A DNA stretch of 61,636 nt, from IMG/VR virus record IMGVR_UViG_3300042519_000334, positions 1 to 61,636 of that record; one strand, given 5' to 3'. The notes beneath the pieces were generated by a model that saw only the letters and a program-made list of their open reading frames with translations, was not told the DNA's origin and made no database searches. The stretch's first letter is position 1; each line of letters begins with the position of its first letter. Origin of the DNA: a virus. Made by a program: the position numbers and the translations under genes. This document shows positions 43,454-51,343 of this stretch, piece by piece.

Positions 43454-45886
43454 TTATTGATTGCCAAGAATTTGAGAGAGAAGGTTGGTCTCTTCGTCAG
43501 TGAGCTCTCCACGTTCTCCCTTACGCTGAGAGATTAGCTTTGACTGCTCGACTGCCTGCTTCTTAACACGCTCGTCCTTAGCCATTTCACGCTTATCCTC
43601 CACGCTCATACGGAATTGTCTATCCTCCTGATTAACCTGCATACGTCCCTCAGACTCAACTTTAGCCAATTCAATCTTCAACTGATATTCTCTCTCGAGT
43701 AGCTGCATCTTGATTTCGGCTTCCATCTGTAGCTTCTGCATTTCAAGCTGTGACTTAACCTGCTCTGTCTGAGCCTCGGCTTGAGCACTAGCTTGAGCAG
43801 TCTGCTGGTTTACTTGAGCCTGCATCTGGCTGTTCTGGGCTGCAATCTCTTGCTTCTGCTTAATACGCTTCTTCCGGCGAACAATCAATAATTGCTCAGC
43901 TTGGTCTACGTCCTTAAGTCTGCGGATGGCCATAGCATCCTCTAAGTCAATCTCCCCTTGTGCAATGGACTGCTGAATGTTAGCCTCTAAGTAAGCCTTG
44001 TCGGTGTCAGACATCTCAGGTACTACACGCACACCGAAGTTGTACATAGGTAGGTCCTTAAATGATGCGAGGACATCCATATTAGCCTTACCGATTGCGT
44101 TCTCGTACACTCTGTAGATAACAGACTGAGGAGGCACGATTTGGAGGCATTTAACGACGTATTCCACGACTTTCTTGTAGAGCATCATAGATGCGTGAGT
44201 AATGTCGTAGGTGGCGTTATTTGATGCCTCAATGGCCTGCTGGCGCACACCAACCAATGCGTCACCCTTAGGAGTGGATGCGTCAACTACTTCGTTGATA
44301 CCCGTAGCGTCACGAATCATACGCAGGTAATGGTTGTATGTATTCACATACGCCTCGATGTTGCGGATGGCGTTACCAATCTCACGGATGGGTGGGTTCT
44401 GAAATCCTCCCTCTGGGTTCTTAGAGCGATAGTAGAAAATACCAGTCTGCTCGTAGATATCTTGAATCTCCAAAGGTTGAAGCTCTCCACCAGAACCGAG
44501 CTGTACGTTCTCCAATCCCTCGATGTCGATGATGAGTCCGTCAGGCTTAGCCTTAGCGATTGACTGCTGAATCTTCAGGTGAGTAATTTGCAGTTGGTCA
44601 GCGAATCCTACGATGCCGCTTACCATAGACTTAGGAATCATACGGCGCATATTCACCGCAACTGCACTGTACGACAGGCGAGTTCTGGTGATATCGTGGA
44701 TGTTGCGTGGCTGGTTGTTCTTCATCCCATAGCCGTACATCTTGTTCGTACCTACAATGTAGCTACCTCCGTAAAGTGTAACGAATGACATACGTACTGG
44801 CTTGCGGTCGAACACGCTCTCCTTGGGTGGCTGATACACCATACCCTTGTAGTAGAATCCTACGTTACCGAAGCGAGACTCCTTAGACTCGTAGAAGATG
44901 TCATCAACTGATAGGAACTCGAAGTCCATAACCTCAACGATGTACTCGTCGTATCCGAAGATTGTTCGCTGTAGGTTTCTGTCGTAGTAAGAGTGAGACA
45001 GCTTGTTTGGGTCGTTGGCGTACTTATTCTGTACGTTGCGAGCCATCTGGTCGTACTCCTGCTCAGTGAACTCATCACCAGCCAGACGCTTAAGCTCCGA
45101 AATGGTGATGCGCTTAACGTGACCAGCGTAGGTCAGGTCGTTCATCAGTGGGTCCTCGGTGTACGAGTGGATGAAGTATGCCGGGTCAACGTACTTGGCT
45201 ACGAGTCCGTAGTTGGGGTCGTACTCGTTTTTGGTTACGCCCATACCTACCTGAACCAAATCGTTCACGCATCTGCGGTGTACGGTGTGGTTGTATTCGT
45301 TCCACTCAAGTGTGAGGTTGGCTGCAATCTGCGCGGCAATCTCAGCGTTGGTCTTGATGTTTGACTCTAGGAAAATCTCAGCTTCTTCCGGGGTGTCGGG
45401 GATTTTCTCTAGGTTAGTACCGATGTCAAGTCCAGCCTGCTGAGCCTGCTGTAGCATATCTCTGTTGTTCACGTTGAACTTGAGCTCAGCCTTCTTGCGC
45501 TCCTTCTCGGTGATGCTAAGTGGGTCGATTGCCTCTACGTTGGGGTATGGATTCTTAGAGAGAATCTTATTTACTACAATCTTAACGAACTTGGGGATGA
45601 TGGGGACCGGAGACCAGTCGATGTTGAGCAACGAACCGTCTCCGTTGTTCGGGTCAAGCGAGTTTAGAATCTGCTTGTAAATCTTTGTGTCTTGAGTTCC
45701 GTTGGCGTAGTCTCTGTATCGCTCGAACTCGTCGAGACGCTTACGGAAGATACTTCCGTGGTCGTCTGTATGTCCCCACTGCGACTCGATGGCCTTAGCG
45801 TACTTCAGTCCGTAGGACTTGGCAGCCTTAGCATCGGGAGAAGCTAGTGGGTCAGGGAAGTTCCCTTGCTTGTTATTGCTTTCCAT
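43454..45886 (-). CDS. portal protein
   Basis: 810 aa. Sits directly after the large terminase and has the size and composition of podovirus portals: an N-terminal region with SLLNIDWSPVPIIPKFVKIV, a wing/stem region with helices (VVNKILSKNP..., NAIRNIEAYVNTYNHYLRM), a Glu/Gln-rich segment and a very long C-terminal coiled coil (QMQAQVNQQTAQASAQAEAQ...) that may form an extended barrel in the capsid. It would be the DNA channel and terminase dock. Promoter box at 45914 with the conserved late sequence. Confidence 0.85.
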   Translation of the reverse strand: MESNNKQGNFPDPLASPDAKAAKSYGLKYAKAIESQWGHTDDHGSIFRKRLDEFERYRDYANGTQDTKIYKQILNSLDPNNGDGSLLNIDWSPVPIIPKFVKIVVNKILSKNPYPNVEAIDPLSITEKERKKAELKFNVNNRDMLQQAQQAGLDIGTNLEKIPDTPEEAEIFLESNIKTNAEIAAQIAANLTLEWNEYNHTVHRRCVNDLVQVGMGVTKNEYDPNYGLVAKYVDPAYFIHSYTEDPLMNDLTYAGHVKRITISELKRLAGDEFTEQEYDQMARNVQNKYANDPNKLSHSYYDRNLQRTIFGYDEYIVEVMDFEFLSVDDIFYESKESRFGNVGFYYKGMVYQPPKESVFDRKPVRMSFVTLYGGSYIVGTNKMYGYGMKNNQPRNIHDITRTRLSYSAVAVNMRRMIPKSMVSGIVGFADQLQITHLKIQQSIAKAKPDGLIIDIEGLENVQLGSGGELQPLEIQDIYEQTGIFYYRSKNPEGGFQNPPIREIGNAIRNIEAYVNTYNHYLRMIRDATGINEVVDASTPKGDALVGVRQQAIEASNNATYDITHASMMLYKKVVEYVVKCLQIVPPQSVIYRVYENAIGKANMDVLASFKDLPMYNFGVRVVPEMSDTDKAYLEANIQQSIAQGEIDLEDAMAIRRLKDVDQAEQLLIVRRKKRIKQKQEIAAQNSQMQAQVNQQTAQASAQAEAQTEQVKSQLEMQKLQMEAEIKMQLLEREYQLKIELAKVESEGRMQVNQEDRQFRMSVEDKREMAKDERVKKQAVEQSKLISQRKGERGELTDEETNLLSQILGNQ

Positions 45887-45913
45887 ACCTATTGTTTATC
45901 CCCAGTTTATGTG

Positions 45914-45921
45914 CAAATATA
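45914..45921 (-). promoter_or_regulatory. late promoter -7 box upstream of the portal
   Basis: TATATTTG on the minus strand within GGTATATTTGCACATAAAC, a 19-mer shared exactly with the promoter at 28095-28102. 27 nt to the portal start. Confidence 0.6.
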
Positions 45922-45940
45922 CCGAATAATGTGTTGCAGG

Positions 45941-48067
45941 TTAGCGAGTTATGTCCTTGAATCGCCTGAGGAATACTTTTGATGACATATCTGCCGACTT
46001 ACGCTCCTGTTTTACACGCTGTGCTGCGAGCAGTGCAAGACCTGAACTGATGGTCAAGTCAAACTTAGTTCGGTCGTCGATTCGGTAACCAATCCAGTCT
46101 TCGAGGGTCTTATCTAGATACATACGTCCGTATTCACCACTCTCTGCGTTAAGACCCACGTGCTCGTGTACGTACGCCTCAATAGCCTGTGCGTGGGCCT
46201 GTATCACGTCCTGTGAGTTAGATGGGATACCCTTGGTCTTGACGTTGGAACTAGAACCGGGGGCCCTTAGGTGCTCGGGTCTATCCATAATGTATCCGTC
46301 GTATCCTCTCGATTCGAAGTATCGTACTATCCCATACTTGTTGTTCTCTATGAGCAGTGGATATCCATAGAACACTGCGGCCATCAGTACATCCTCATAG
46401 AAGATTCTGGCTAGCGGAGGTCTATTGGCATACTCAGCCACGAACATATTCGACGGATAGCTCATATTGAACTTATTGTAGATGTGGCAGGCCCCCTTAG
46501 AGCCACGTCCGTCCATCGTATTGTCGAGGTCATAGGAGTCAACTCCGCCAGTACCTAGGTGGTCGTTCGCCGGGAACACCTTGCCAAACTCCGTCTTTCG
46601 TTTGTTTCGAATATCGTCTGGTGGTAGCCACGTAACCGTCCAGCGACCGTTGGCATCTGGGTTCCATAGAACCTCGGTGTCTGGCTTGCCGTCCTTCCAC
46701 ACGAAGTTGCCTTTGATTACAGGGCTTGGGTATAACTCTCTGTTGTGCTGCAACTGCTCGTATATCTTTCCCACGTTGAAGTGAGATGACTTGGTGGAGT
46801 CACGGAATGCCTCCTCCTCGCTCCACGGGAACTGACGGATAACCTCATTGAGTTCATACGGGTCGTGCATCAGTGCCTTACGTTCGTTCGATAGATACGT
46901 CTTAGCTCCGATGCTGATGATGTCTCCATCCATCGTAAGCGTTGGCTCCGCTGGGTCCTCAACCACGGGCATACCGTACACGTCGAAGAATCCTTCAAGC
47001 GCCTCATAGGCTGGAATGAACAGCTTGTAGAGTCCACTCTTGGTGCGCCCGTTCTCGTTACGCTTGGTGGGGTCCGAGTCGTAGTACAGCTTCTTGTAGT
47101 TGGCTCCGCCCTTATCTAGAGGATTAACAGTTGAGCCGACCATAGCCTTACCTACAATCTTCTTACCTACCAGCAGACAGGTCCTGTGTACACGCCAAAC
47201 TTCATTGATATCGAGCGGATTCTCCCACTTTCCGGCCTCATCGAGGTATAGATAGTGTAGTTTCTCACCGTCGTATGCGTTGGCCACTGAGTTCTTCCAA
47301 TTGATTACCGTATCAAGAGCTTCGGTCTGCCCACTGACTTTGTTGGTCTTTGTGATTCGTTTTGCTGGCTCACGGAATGCGAGCTCCACACGTGGGTTGG
47401 TCGTACCATCCTGAATCGGCTTGAAGAAGAATGGGTAGGAACGGAACATCGGGAGTAGTTTCTTCATAAAGATGTTCTCTTGTGCGTCCTTACCTGTCTT
47501 GGACATAATGCCTAGCACCTTATTGGATACCTGCGTACCCTCGTCAGCCAGTGCTGAGCCACAGATGTTGGTGTAACCTGAGCGTCGACACTTGGTGTAT
47601 ATCTGTCCCACGCACCTAGGGTCCTGCTTGCACGCCTCTAGATGCAGGAAGATTGTCCGCTGGAAGTCTAGGAAGCTGGCGTAACCGATGTCCATCTGGC
47701 TCCACTGGAGTAGCATATAATGATGCCCGGTAATATATGTTGGAACACCGTTATTGTAGAACCACACACCGTTCCTACGACGGTGAAACTCCTGCTCGAT
47801 GTAAGCATTATGTTTTATACGGAACTCCTTGGGCTGCTCCATCCACTCATCCATAGAGCGTACACGCACTAAGTCCTGAGGTACTGGCAATCTCTTCCAC
47901 ATCTGCTCCTCACGTTTCTTGTCGTGGAACAGAATATCCGTCTTGGCTGGTTGTTTGGGTAGTTGGATGAAGATATCGGATATCTCAATAACATCTCCCT
48001 GCGAATCATCCGGACAGATGTTCACTAAGAAGTCTTTATACCCGTCTATCTTCTTTAGCCCAGCCAT
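45941..48067 (-). CDS. terminase large subunit
   Basis: 708 aa packaging motor. N-terminal ATPase: GVPTYITGHHYMLLQWSQMD precedes an atypical Walker A region (IYTKCRRSGYTNICGSALAD, about 155-175), and KLHYLYLDEAGKWENP is the Walker B with catalytic Glu (about 265). AMVGSTVNPLDKGGANY is the motif III/coupling region. The C-terminal half contains the acidic nuclease region (GGVDSYDLDNTMDGRGS, EYANRPPLARIFYEDVLMAA). Length agrees with terminases of other Bacteroidota podoviruses. It follows a possible small subunit with a one-base overlap. Confidence 0.9.
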   Translation of the reverse strand: MAGLKKIDGYKDFLVNICPDDSQGDVIEISDIFIQLPKQPAKTDILFHDKKREEQMWKRLPVPQDLVRVRSMDEWMEQPKEFRIKHNAYIEQEFHRRRNGVWFYNNGVPTYITGHHYMLLQWSQMDIGYASFLDFQRTIFLHLEACKQDPRCVGQIYTKCRRSGYTNICGSALADEGTQVSNKVLGIMSKTGKDAQENIFMKKLLPMFRSYPFFFKPIQDGTTNPRVELAFREPAKRITKTNKVSGQTEALDTVINWKNSVANAYDGEKLHYLYLDEAGKWENPLDINEVWRVHRTCLLVGKKIVGKAMVGSTVNPLDKGGANYKKLYYDSDPTKRNENGRTKSGLYKLFIPAYEALEGFFDVYGMPVVEDPAEPTLTMDGDIISIGAKTYLSNERKALMHDPYELNEVIRQFPWSEEEAFRDSTKSSHFNVGKIYEQLQHNRELYPSPVIKGNFVWKDGKPDTEVLWNPDANGRWTVTWLPPDDIRNKRKTEFGKVFPANDHLGTGGVDSYDLDNTMDGRGSKGACHIYNKFNMSYPSNMFVAEYANRPPLARIFYEDVLMAAVFYGYPLLIENNKYGIVRYFESRGYDGYIMDRPEHLRAPGSSSNVKTKGIPSNSQDVIQAHAQAIEAYVHEHVGLNAESGEYGRMYLDKTLEDWIGYRIDDRTKFDLTISSGLALLAAQRVKQERKSADMSSKVFLRRFKDITR

Positions 48068-48363
48068 TACTTCCTGAATTTCTCAGCGAAGCCACCTGCG
48101 AAGTCAACCTGCTCACCCATACTTCCGTTCTCGGATAGCATCTTAATCATCTCCTCCAACCGTTGCCTTTCTTGCAGAAGCTCACGAGCATCAACTGCCG
48201 TCTGTTTGATTGACTGGAGCTCAGCCTTGCGTGCCGACCCGTTGATTTCAGGGTCGACTGGCTTCTTAATCTCCTCAATCATATTGTTGATGGCGACCTC
48301 CATCGACTCCATAAGTCTGATGGCCGCATCAATGGTGGTGAATTCAGACTTCTTCCTTGACAT
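48067..48363 (-). CDS. putative small terminase or packaging accessory protein, 98 aa
   Basis: Helical protein (TTIDAAIRLMESMEVAINNM, LQERQRLEEMIKMLSENGSM) with a predicted coiled coil and a C-terminal FAEKFRK. It lies immediately upstream of the large terminase, the usual place of the small subunit, but no helix-turn-helix is evident at the N-terminus. Assignment is by position. Confidence 0.5.
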   Translation of the reverse strand: MSRKKSEFTTIDAAIRLMESMEVAINNMIEEIKKPVDPEINGSARKAELQSIKQTAVDARELLQERQRLEEMIKMLSENGSMGEQVDFAGGFAEKFRK

Positions 48364-48919
48364 ACAGCAGGTCGTTAGGTGTCATTCTCCAGAGTTTTTC
48401 ACCGTTCACATCCATCGTATAGTCAGATTCTTTGCTGAAGCCTACTCTGTCGCCAGCCTTAACTCCCATCTCAAGCAGTTCGGGGGTATCGAAGCGAATG
48501 ACTCCCTCCATCTTGACTTCCTTCTTTGTAGAGATAATCAGTCCAGAGTCAGATGTTGGTTCTTCGGCCTCCTCCGGTATGAGAAACACCCATCCAGTGA
48601 GAACCTTCACTTCTCCGTCATCACCCTTGTAGGCGTAAGCCTGTGAGCCATAACCTCCGTCTGGGTCGAACTTCACTCTGTACAGCTCCTTGTCGATTTC
48701 TGCACGTTTGTCGAGCACCACGTGGTGGTGGAAGTACAGCGTATCGCCCTCCTTGGCTCCGGTTGGGAACTTTATCGGGGTTGCGACAATCTCAGCCTCA
48801 GAGATTCGGTTGGCAAACTCGTCGAATCTAGAGTCCAAGAAAATCTCAGTATCACCGAACTTAATGGTGTCCTTGAACTTCTTGGGCATACGTACGATAA
48901 ACTCGTGTAGAACCTTCAT
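48344..48919 (-). CDS. GroES-like co-chaperonin candidate
   Basis: 191 aa. The C-terminal half has the beta-barrel pattern of Cpn10 proteins: GVIRFDTPELLEMGVKAGDR, VGFSKESDYTMDVNGEKLWR and MTPNDLLYVKEE, comparable to the GroES C-terminal strand ending (GDxVxF...ESDILAIV). The N-terminal half repeats a similar barrel (EGDTLYFHHHVVLDK), with a possible mobile loop around 100-125. Phage co-chaperonins such as T4 gp31 help the host GroEL fold the capsid protein. Position before the terminase/portal genes fits. The similarity is moderate. Confidence 0.5.
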   Translation of the reverse strand: MKVLHEFIVRMPKKFKDTIKFGDTEIFLDSRFDEFANRISEAEIVATPIKFPTGAKEGDTLYFHHHVVLDKRAEIDKELYRVKFDPDGGYGSQAYAYKGDDGEVKVLTGWVFLIPEEAEEPTSDSGLIISTKKEVKMEGVIRFDTPELLEMGVKAGDRVGFSKESDYTMDVNGEKLWRMTPNDLLYVKEEV

Positions 48920-49149
48920 TAGAACTTACAGTCGTTTTCGATTACCACTGGCATACCGATGATTTCCTTCCAAGGCATCGTGCCGTCACCGTTCTGGATG
49001 TAGATGGTGTAATCCTTGCGCCCGTACTTTGCGAATGTGCGCTCGTCAAGCTCGATGGCTACGATGGTTCCGTCGCTTCCGGCGTTATTGCCTACGACGT
49101 ATGCTAGGGCGTCCTTAGGATTCGTCCCTACAATAATCTTTCTAATCAT
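48919..49149 (-). CDS. hypothetical protein, 76 aa
   Basis: Small mixed alpha/beta protein (MIRKIIVGTNPKDALAYVVG, AIELDERTFAKYGRKDYTIY). No family recognised. Shares its boundary base with the GroES-like gene, so the two are translated together. Confidence 0.65.
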   Translation of the reverse strand: MIRKIIVGTNPKDALAYVVGNNAGSDGTIVAIELDERTFAKYGRKDYTIYIQNGDGTMPWKEIIGMPVVIENDCKF

Positions 49150-49154
49150 ATTGT

Positions 49155-49475
49155 TTAGTTTGAGTCTGAACTTCCCCCTCCCATACGGCGCAGCCAGTAA
49201 TCTACGCTGCTGGTATCGTTGCGCTGCTGGTGCTGGTATCCTTCGATGATGAAGCCCACGATTTCGTCAAGCTCTTCCTCGTCGTTCACGTTAACTGAGA
49301 ACGCAAGGTCCATCTCCGGCTCGTCGTCCTCATCAGATGGAGATACTACCCCAATGGCTGCAACAACAAATCCATAGTCTTCGAGGCCGTGCTTAATGAT
49401 AAGGCCGTTCATCTGCGCTACAAGGCCAGTAAACTCCTCGTAAAGCTCGTCTCTAATTTCTTTTGGGATGCTCAT
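49155..49475 (-). CDS. hypothetical acidic protein, 106 aa
   Basis: N-terminal helix (IPKEIRDELYEEFTGLVAQM), a short beta core, then an acidic stretch (PSDEDDEPEMDLAF, NDEEELDEIVGFIIEGYQH). The tail DYWLRRMGGGSSDSN is flexible. Comparable proteins with DEV/DEIV helices occur upstream of terminases in other phages; function unknown. It starts the terminase-portal transcript, divergent from the winged-helix gene at 49527. Confidence 0.6.
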   Translation of the reverse strand: MSIPKEIRDELYEEFTGLVAQMNGLIIKHGLEDYGFVVAAIGVVSPSDEDDEPEMDLAFSVNVNDEEELDEIVGFIIEGYQHQQRNDTSSVDYWLRRMGGGSSDSN

Positions 49476-49526
49476 TGTAATGAAAAATGTATGAAATTTG
49501 CTACGAATTTACAAAACAAATACAAT

Positions 49527-49967
49527 ATGAGACGTGGAGCCAACTCCAGACGTATGCGGGAGTATGCGATTCTACCGGCCAGAGATATAGCACGTAACTA
49601 TCTCAAGTACCTCCGTCACGTACAGTCTGATGTATGTCAGAAGTTTGAACTCACTCCAAGTCAGTTTCAGTTCCTGCTATTCATCTATGACCTAGAGTTC
49701 TTCACTCTGATGTATGCCAGAACACACTTTGCGGCCATATCAGACAACAAGATGCGACTTCTCTACACTAAGCCACTGCTGGATGCTGGTATTATAGATG
49801 TGTACGTCAATAAGCACAGCCTTAAGAGTGACGTACGTCAGATGTTCGGGATATCGAGCAGTGAGGGATACGCCGCTAGGTATGCGCTCACCCAGAAGGG
49901 GAGACTGCTCGTTCAGAAGATTTACAGGAAGCTGGAGGGCCGTGAGGCTATCAATGCTGACGAATGA
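49527..49967 (+). CDS. winged-helix (MarR-like) DNA-binding protein, 146 aa
   Basis: A lone rightward gene within the leftward block. A basic N-terminus (MRRGANSRRMREYAI) is followed by a winged-helix-like region: FELTPSQFQFLLFIYDLEFF, then DNKMRLLYTKPLLDAGIID (recognition helix) and a wing with TQKGRLLVQKIYRKL. It is divergent from the terminase-side gene at 49475 and convergent with the 58-aa gene it overlaps at its end. A regulator of the late transcripts is a reasonable guess. The start at 49527 follows an A/T-rich leader; the upstream open frame from 49389 lies over the opposite gene. Confidence 0.65.
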   Translation: MRRGANSRRMREYAILPARDIARNYLKYLRHVQSDVCQKFELTPSQFQFLLFIYDLEFFTLMYARTHFAAISDNKMRLLYTKPLLDAGIIDVYVNKHSLKSDVRQMFGISSSEGYAARYALTQKGRLLVQKIYRKLEGREAINADE

Positions 49968-50127
49968 CCTTGAATGGCATCTCCATCGCAGCGTCGGTGT
50001 GCGGGACGAACTCGCCCGTGTGCTCCATCAGGAAGTAGCGTCCACCCTTACTCATCCAGTGGTAGCCCTTCGGTGCTTTAACCATAACCTCATTGGGTCT
50101 CTTCAGGTCTGTACGCTTAGCTTTCAT
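49951..50127 (-). CDS. small phage protein, 58 aa (KGYHWM...FKV family)
   Basis: MKAKRTDLKRPNEV then APKGYHWMSKGGRYFLMEHT and a C-terminal PFKVIRQH. The KGYHWMxxGxxYxLM...FKV pattern belongs to a family of tiny proteins I recognise in many phages; no function known. The start overlaps the stop of the 127-aa gene (TGATG), and the end overlaps the opposite-strand winged-helix gene by 17 nt. Confidence 0.75.
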   Translation of the reverse strand: MKAKRTDLKRPNEVMVKAPKGYHWMSKGGRYFLMEHTGEFVPHTDAAMEMPFKVIRQH

Positions 50128-50510
50128 CAATTACGGAATTTAGCCGCCCACTCGGCGATTTTCTTGGGTTGTGGTACGAACTGTTTACCGGACTTGTTAC
50201 CCTTAGCTTTTGCACGGTTGGTTGCGGCCTTATCTGCGGCACTCATCGCACTCCACGCAGCCTTGGGCAGGTATCTCTTCTTACCTTCACTTGGCTTGCC
50301 GTCGGAGGTCGTCCAGTCTTGCTTGGTCCACTTAGATAGGCTCGTCTCCTTCTTGGGTCCTGAGTATCCTCCGCCTGACTTCTTGTATCTAAGTACGGCC
50401 AGCTGTGCCTTACGGGCTGACCACTCGCCGGGGTCTCCTCCCTTAGAGCCTGCCTTCACGCTAGCAACGATGCGCTTCCACTTTGCTGGGTCCTTCTTCT
50501 TAGCTTCCAC
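50127..50510 (-). CDS. basic DUF5872-like protein, 127 aa
   Basis: WKRIVASVKAGSKGGDPGEW, SARKAQLAVLRYKKSGGGYS, then LSKWTKQDWTTSDGKPSEGK and RYLPKAAWSAMSAADKAATN. This is a well-conserved basic protein shared by many aquatic phages and some large DNA viruses (the name DUF5872 is from memory). It probably binds nucleic acid; function not established. Part of a run of short, overlapping basic genes behind the amidase. Confidence 0.75.
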   Translation of the reverse strand: MEAKKKDPAKWKRIVASVKAGSKGGDPGEWSARKAQLAVLRYKKSGGGYSGPKKETSLSKWTKQDWTTSDGKPSEGKKRYLPKAAWSAMSAADKAATNRAKAKGNKSGKQFVPQPKKIAEWAAKFRN

Positions 50511-50622
50511 TTCCTAAACGGTTGATAATCTCAAAATTACGAACACCAACAGTTGCTCTGTCGGCACTCACACGCTTGACACCCTTGGTGTTGTTGCCTC
50601 TCTTCTTCAGTGACTTAGCCAT
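50500..50622 (-). CDS. small basic protein, 40 aa
   Basis: MAKSLKKRGNNTKGVKRVSA followed by DRATVGVRNFEIINRLGSGS. The start is 8 nt inside the 59-aa gene and the end overlaps the next start. The longer in-frame extension to 50733 overlaps the 59-aa gene and looks random. Positively charged; role unknown. Confidence 0.6.
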   Translation of the reverse strand: MAKSLKKRGNNTKGVKRVSADRATVGVRNFEIINRLGSGS

Positions 50623-50794
50623 TCCAGTTGATGTAATGTAGGATAATCTTGATGTCTTTGCTCTGGAGGTACTTCCCCTGTGGGATTTCCACCCCGTTGA
50701 AGTAATCATTCGAGTAATCACGAGTGAATGCATTCCACGTATCCTCGTATGGGTTATAGTGGAACAGCCAATCGTTGAATGCTTCGTTCTTCAT
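50615..50794 (-). CDS. small phage protein, 59 aa (WLFHYNPY family)
   Basis: Encodes NDWLFHYNPYEDTWNAFTRD followed by YFNGVEIPQGKYLQSKDIKI. The WLFHYNPYxxxWxAF...SKDI pattern recurs in small conserved proteins of Bacteroidota and aquatic phages. No function known. Overlaps its neighbours by 4 and 8 nt. Confidence 0.8.
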   Translation of the reverse strand: MKNEAFNDWLFHYNPYEDTWNAFTRDYSNDYFNGVEIPQGKYLQSKDIKIILHYINWNG

Positions 50795-51063
50795 TTCTTG
50801 CTTCTGTTGCGTCTGGCCATAATCATACGTGCCTCGTCGTGGTCGTAATCCTTCCCGTCTCCGTTCCCGTATGTCCCGGCGTCTCTATTCTTCTTATTCA
50901 GGAACGCACGGTACTTCTTCCGCTCTTCAGTTGAGTGGTACTTAGTATCGTACGCCTTCTTCTTATCTCTAGCCTCTGGGCTATTGGCGTAGAACTCTGC
51001 GCTCTTACTCTTCCTTGCTTTCACCTTTACCGTTGTGTTTGATGTAATCTTCAACAGCTTCAA
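50791..51063 (-). CDS. small basic phage protein, 90 aa (NGDGKDYDH family)
   Basis: The core AEFYANSPEARDKKKAYDTK, YHSTEERKKYRAFLNKKNRD and GTYGNGDGKDYDHDEARM then RRNRSKK is a conserved basic phage protein; the NGDGKDxxH motif suggests a metal-binding or nuclease-like site (HNH-like), though a full motif is not visible. The first 19 residues overlap the preceding gene in another frame, so the true start may be later. Confidence 0.7.
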   Translation of the reverse strand: MKLLKITSNTTVKVKARKSKSAEFYANSPEARDKKKAYDTKYHSTEERKKYRAFLNKKNRDAGTYGNGDGKDYDHDEARMIMARRNRSKK

Positions 51064-51226
51064 TGCTGTGCTCCATTACGGAAATCTTAGATGCCATCCA
51101 CGGGTCTAGATTAGACTTAGCGTCGATGTTCTCTAGGATGTCCTCAATACAGTCCTTGATGCTCATAAGCTGGGTGATAATCATCTCACCGTTCGGCTCC
51201 TTAGATGTATACTTCCTAGGTTTCAC
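51005..51226 (-). CDS. hypothetical helical protein, 73 aa (GTG start)
   Basis: Starts at GTG 51226 in a GTGA overlap with the upstream gene. Two long helices (EMIITQLMSIKDCIEDILEN, WMASKISVMEHSIEAVEDYI) suggest a helical hairpin, ending in a charged tail. No family recognised. Confidence 0.6.
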   Translation of the reverse strand: MKPRKYTSKEPNGEMIITQLMSIKDCIEDILENIDAKSNLDPWMASKISVMEHSIEAVEDYIKHNGKGESKEE

Positions 51227-51342
51227 TTCTTCTTCTTTTTAGAAATTTTACTCCAATCAAACTTAACCAACTTCGCTCTGTTGTCAGGGCGAACCTCAGC
51301 CTTCTGGCCTACGGGGTCAACTGGTCGTTTAACTGCTATCAT
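51223..51342 (-). CDS. small basic protein, 39 aa
   Basis: MIAVKRPVDPVGQKAEVRPD then NRAKLVKFDWSKISKKKKK. It begins right after the amidase stop (one base between) and ends in a GTGA overlap with the next gene. Strongly basic tail. The tight coupling is the main support. Confidence 0.6.
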   Translation of the reverse strand: MIAVKRPVDPVGQKAEVRPDNRAKLVKFDWSKISKKKKK

Positions 51343-51343
51343 C

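Noticed and set aside
49798-50517. 239-aa ORF on the plus strand
   Set aside because: It is a shadow of the 58-aa and 127-aa minus-strand genes, which match recurring phage families.
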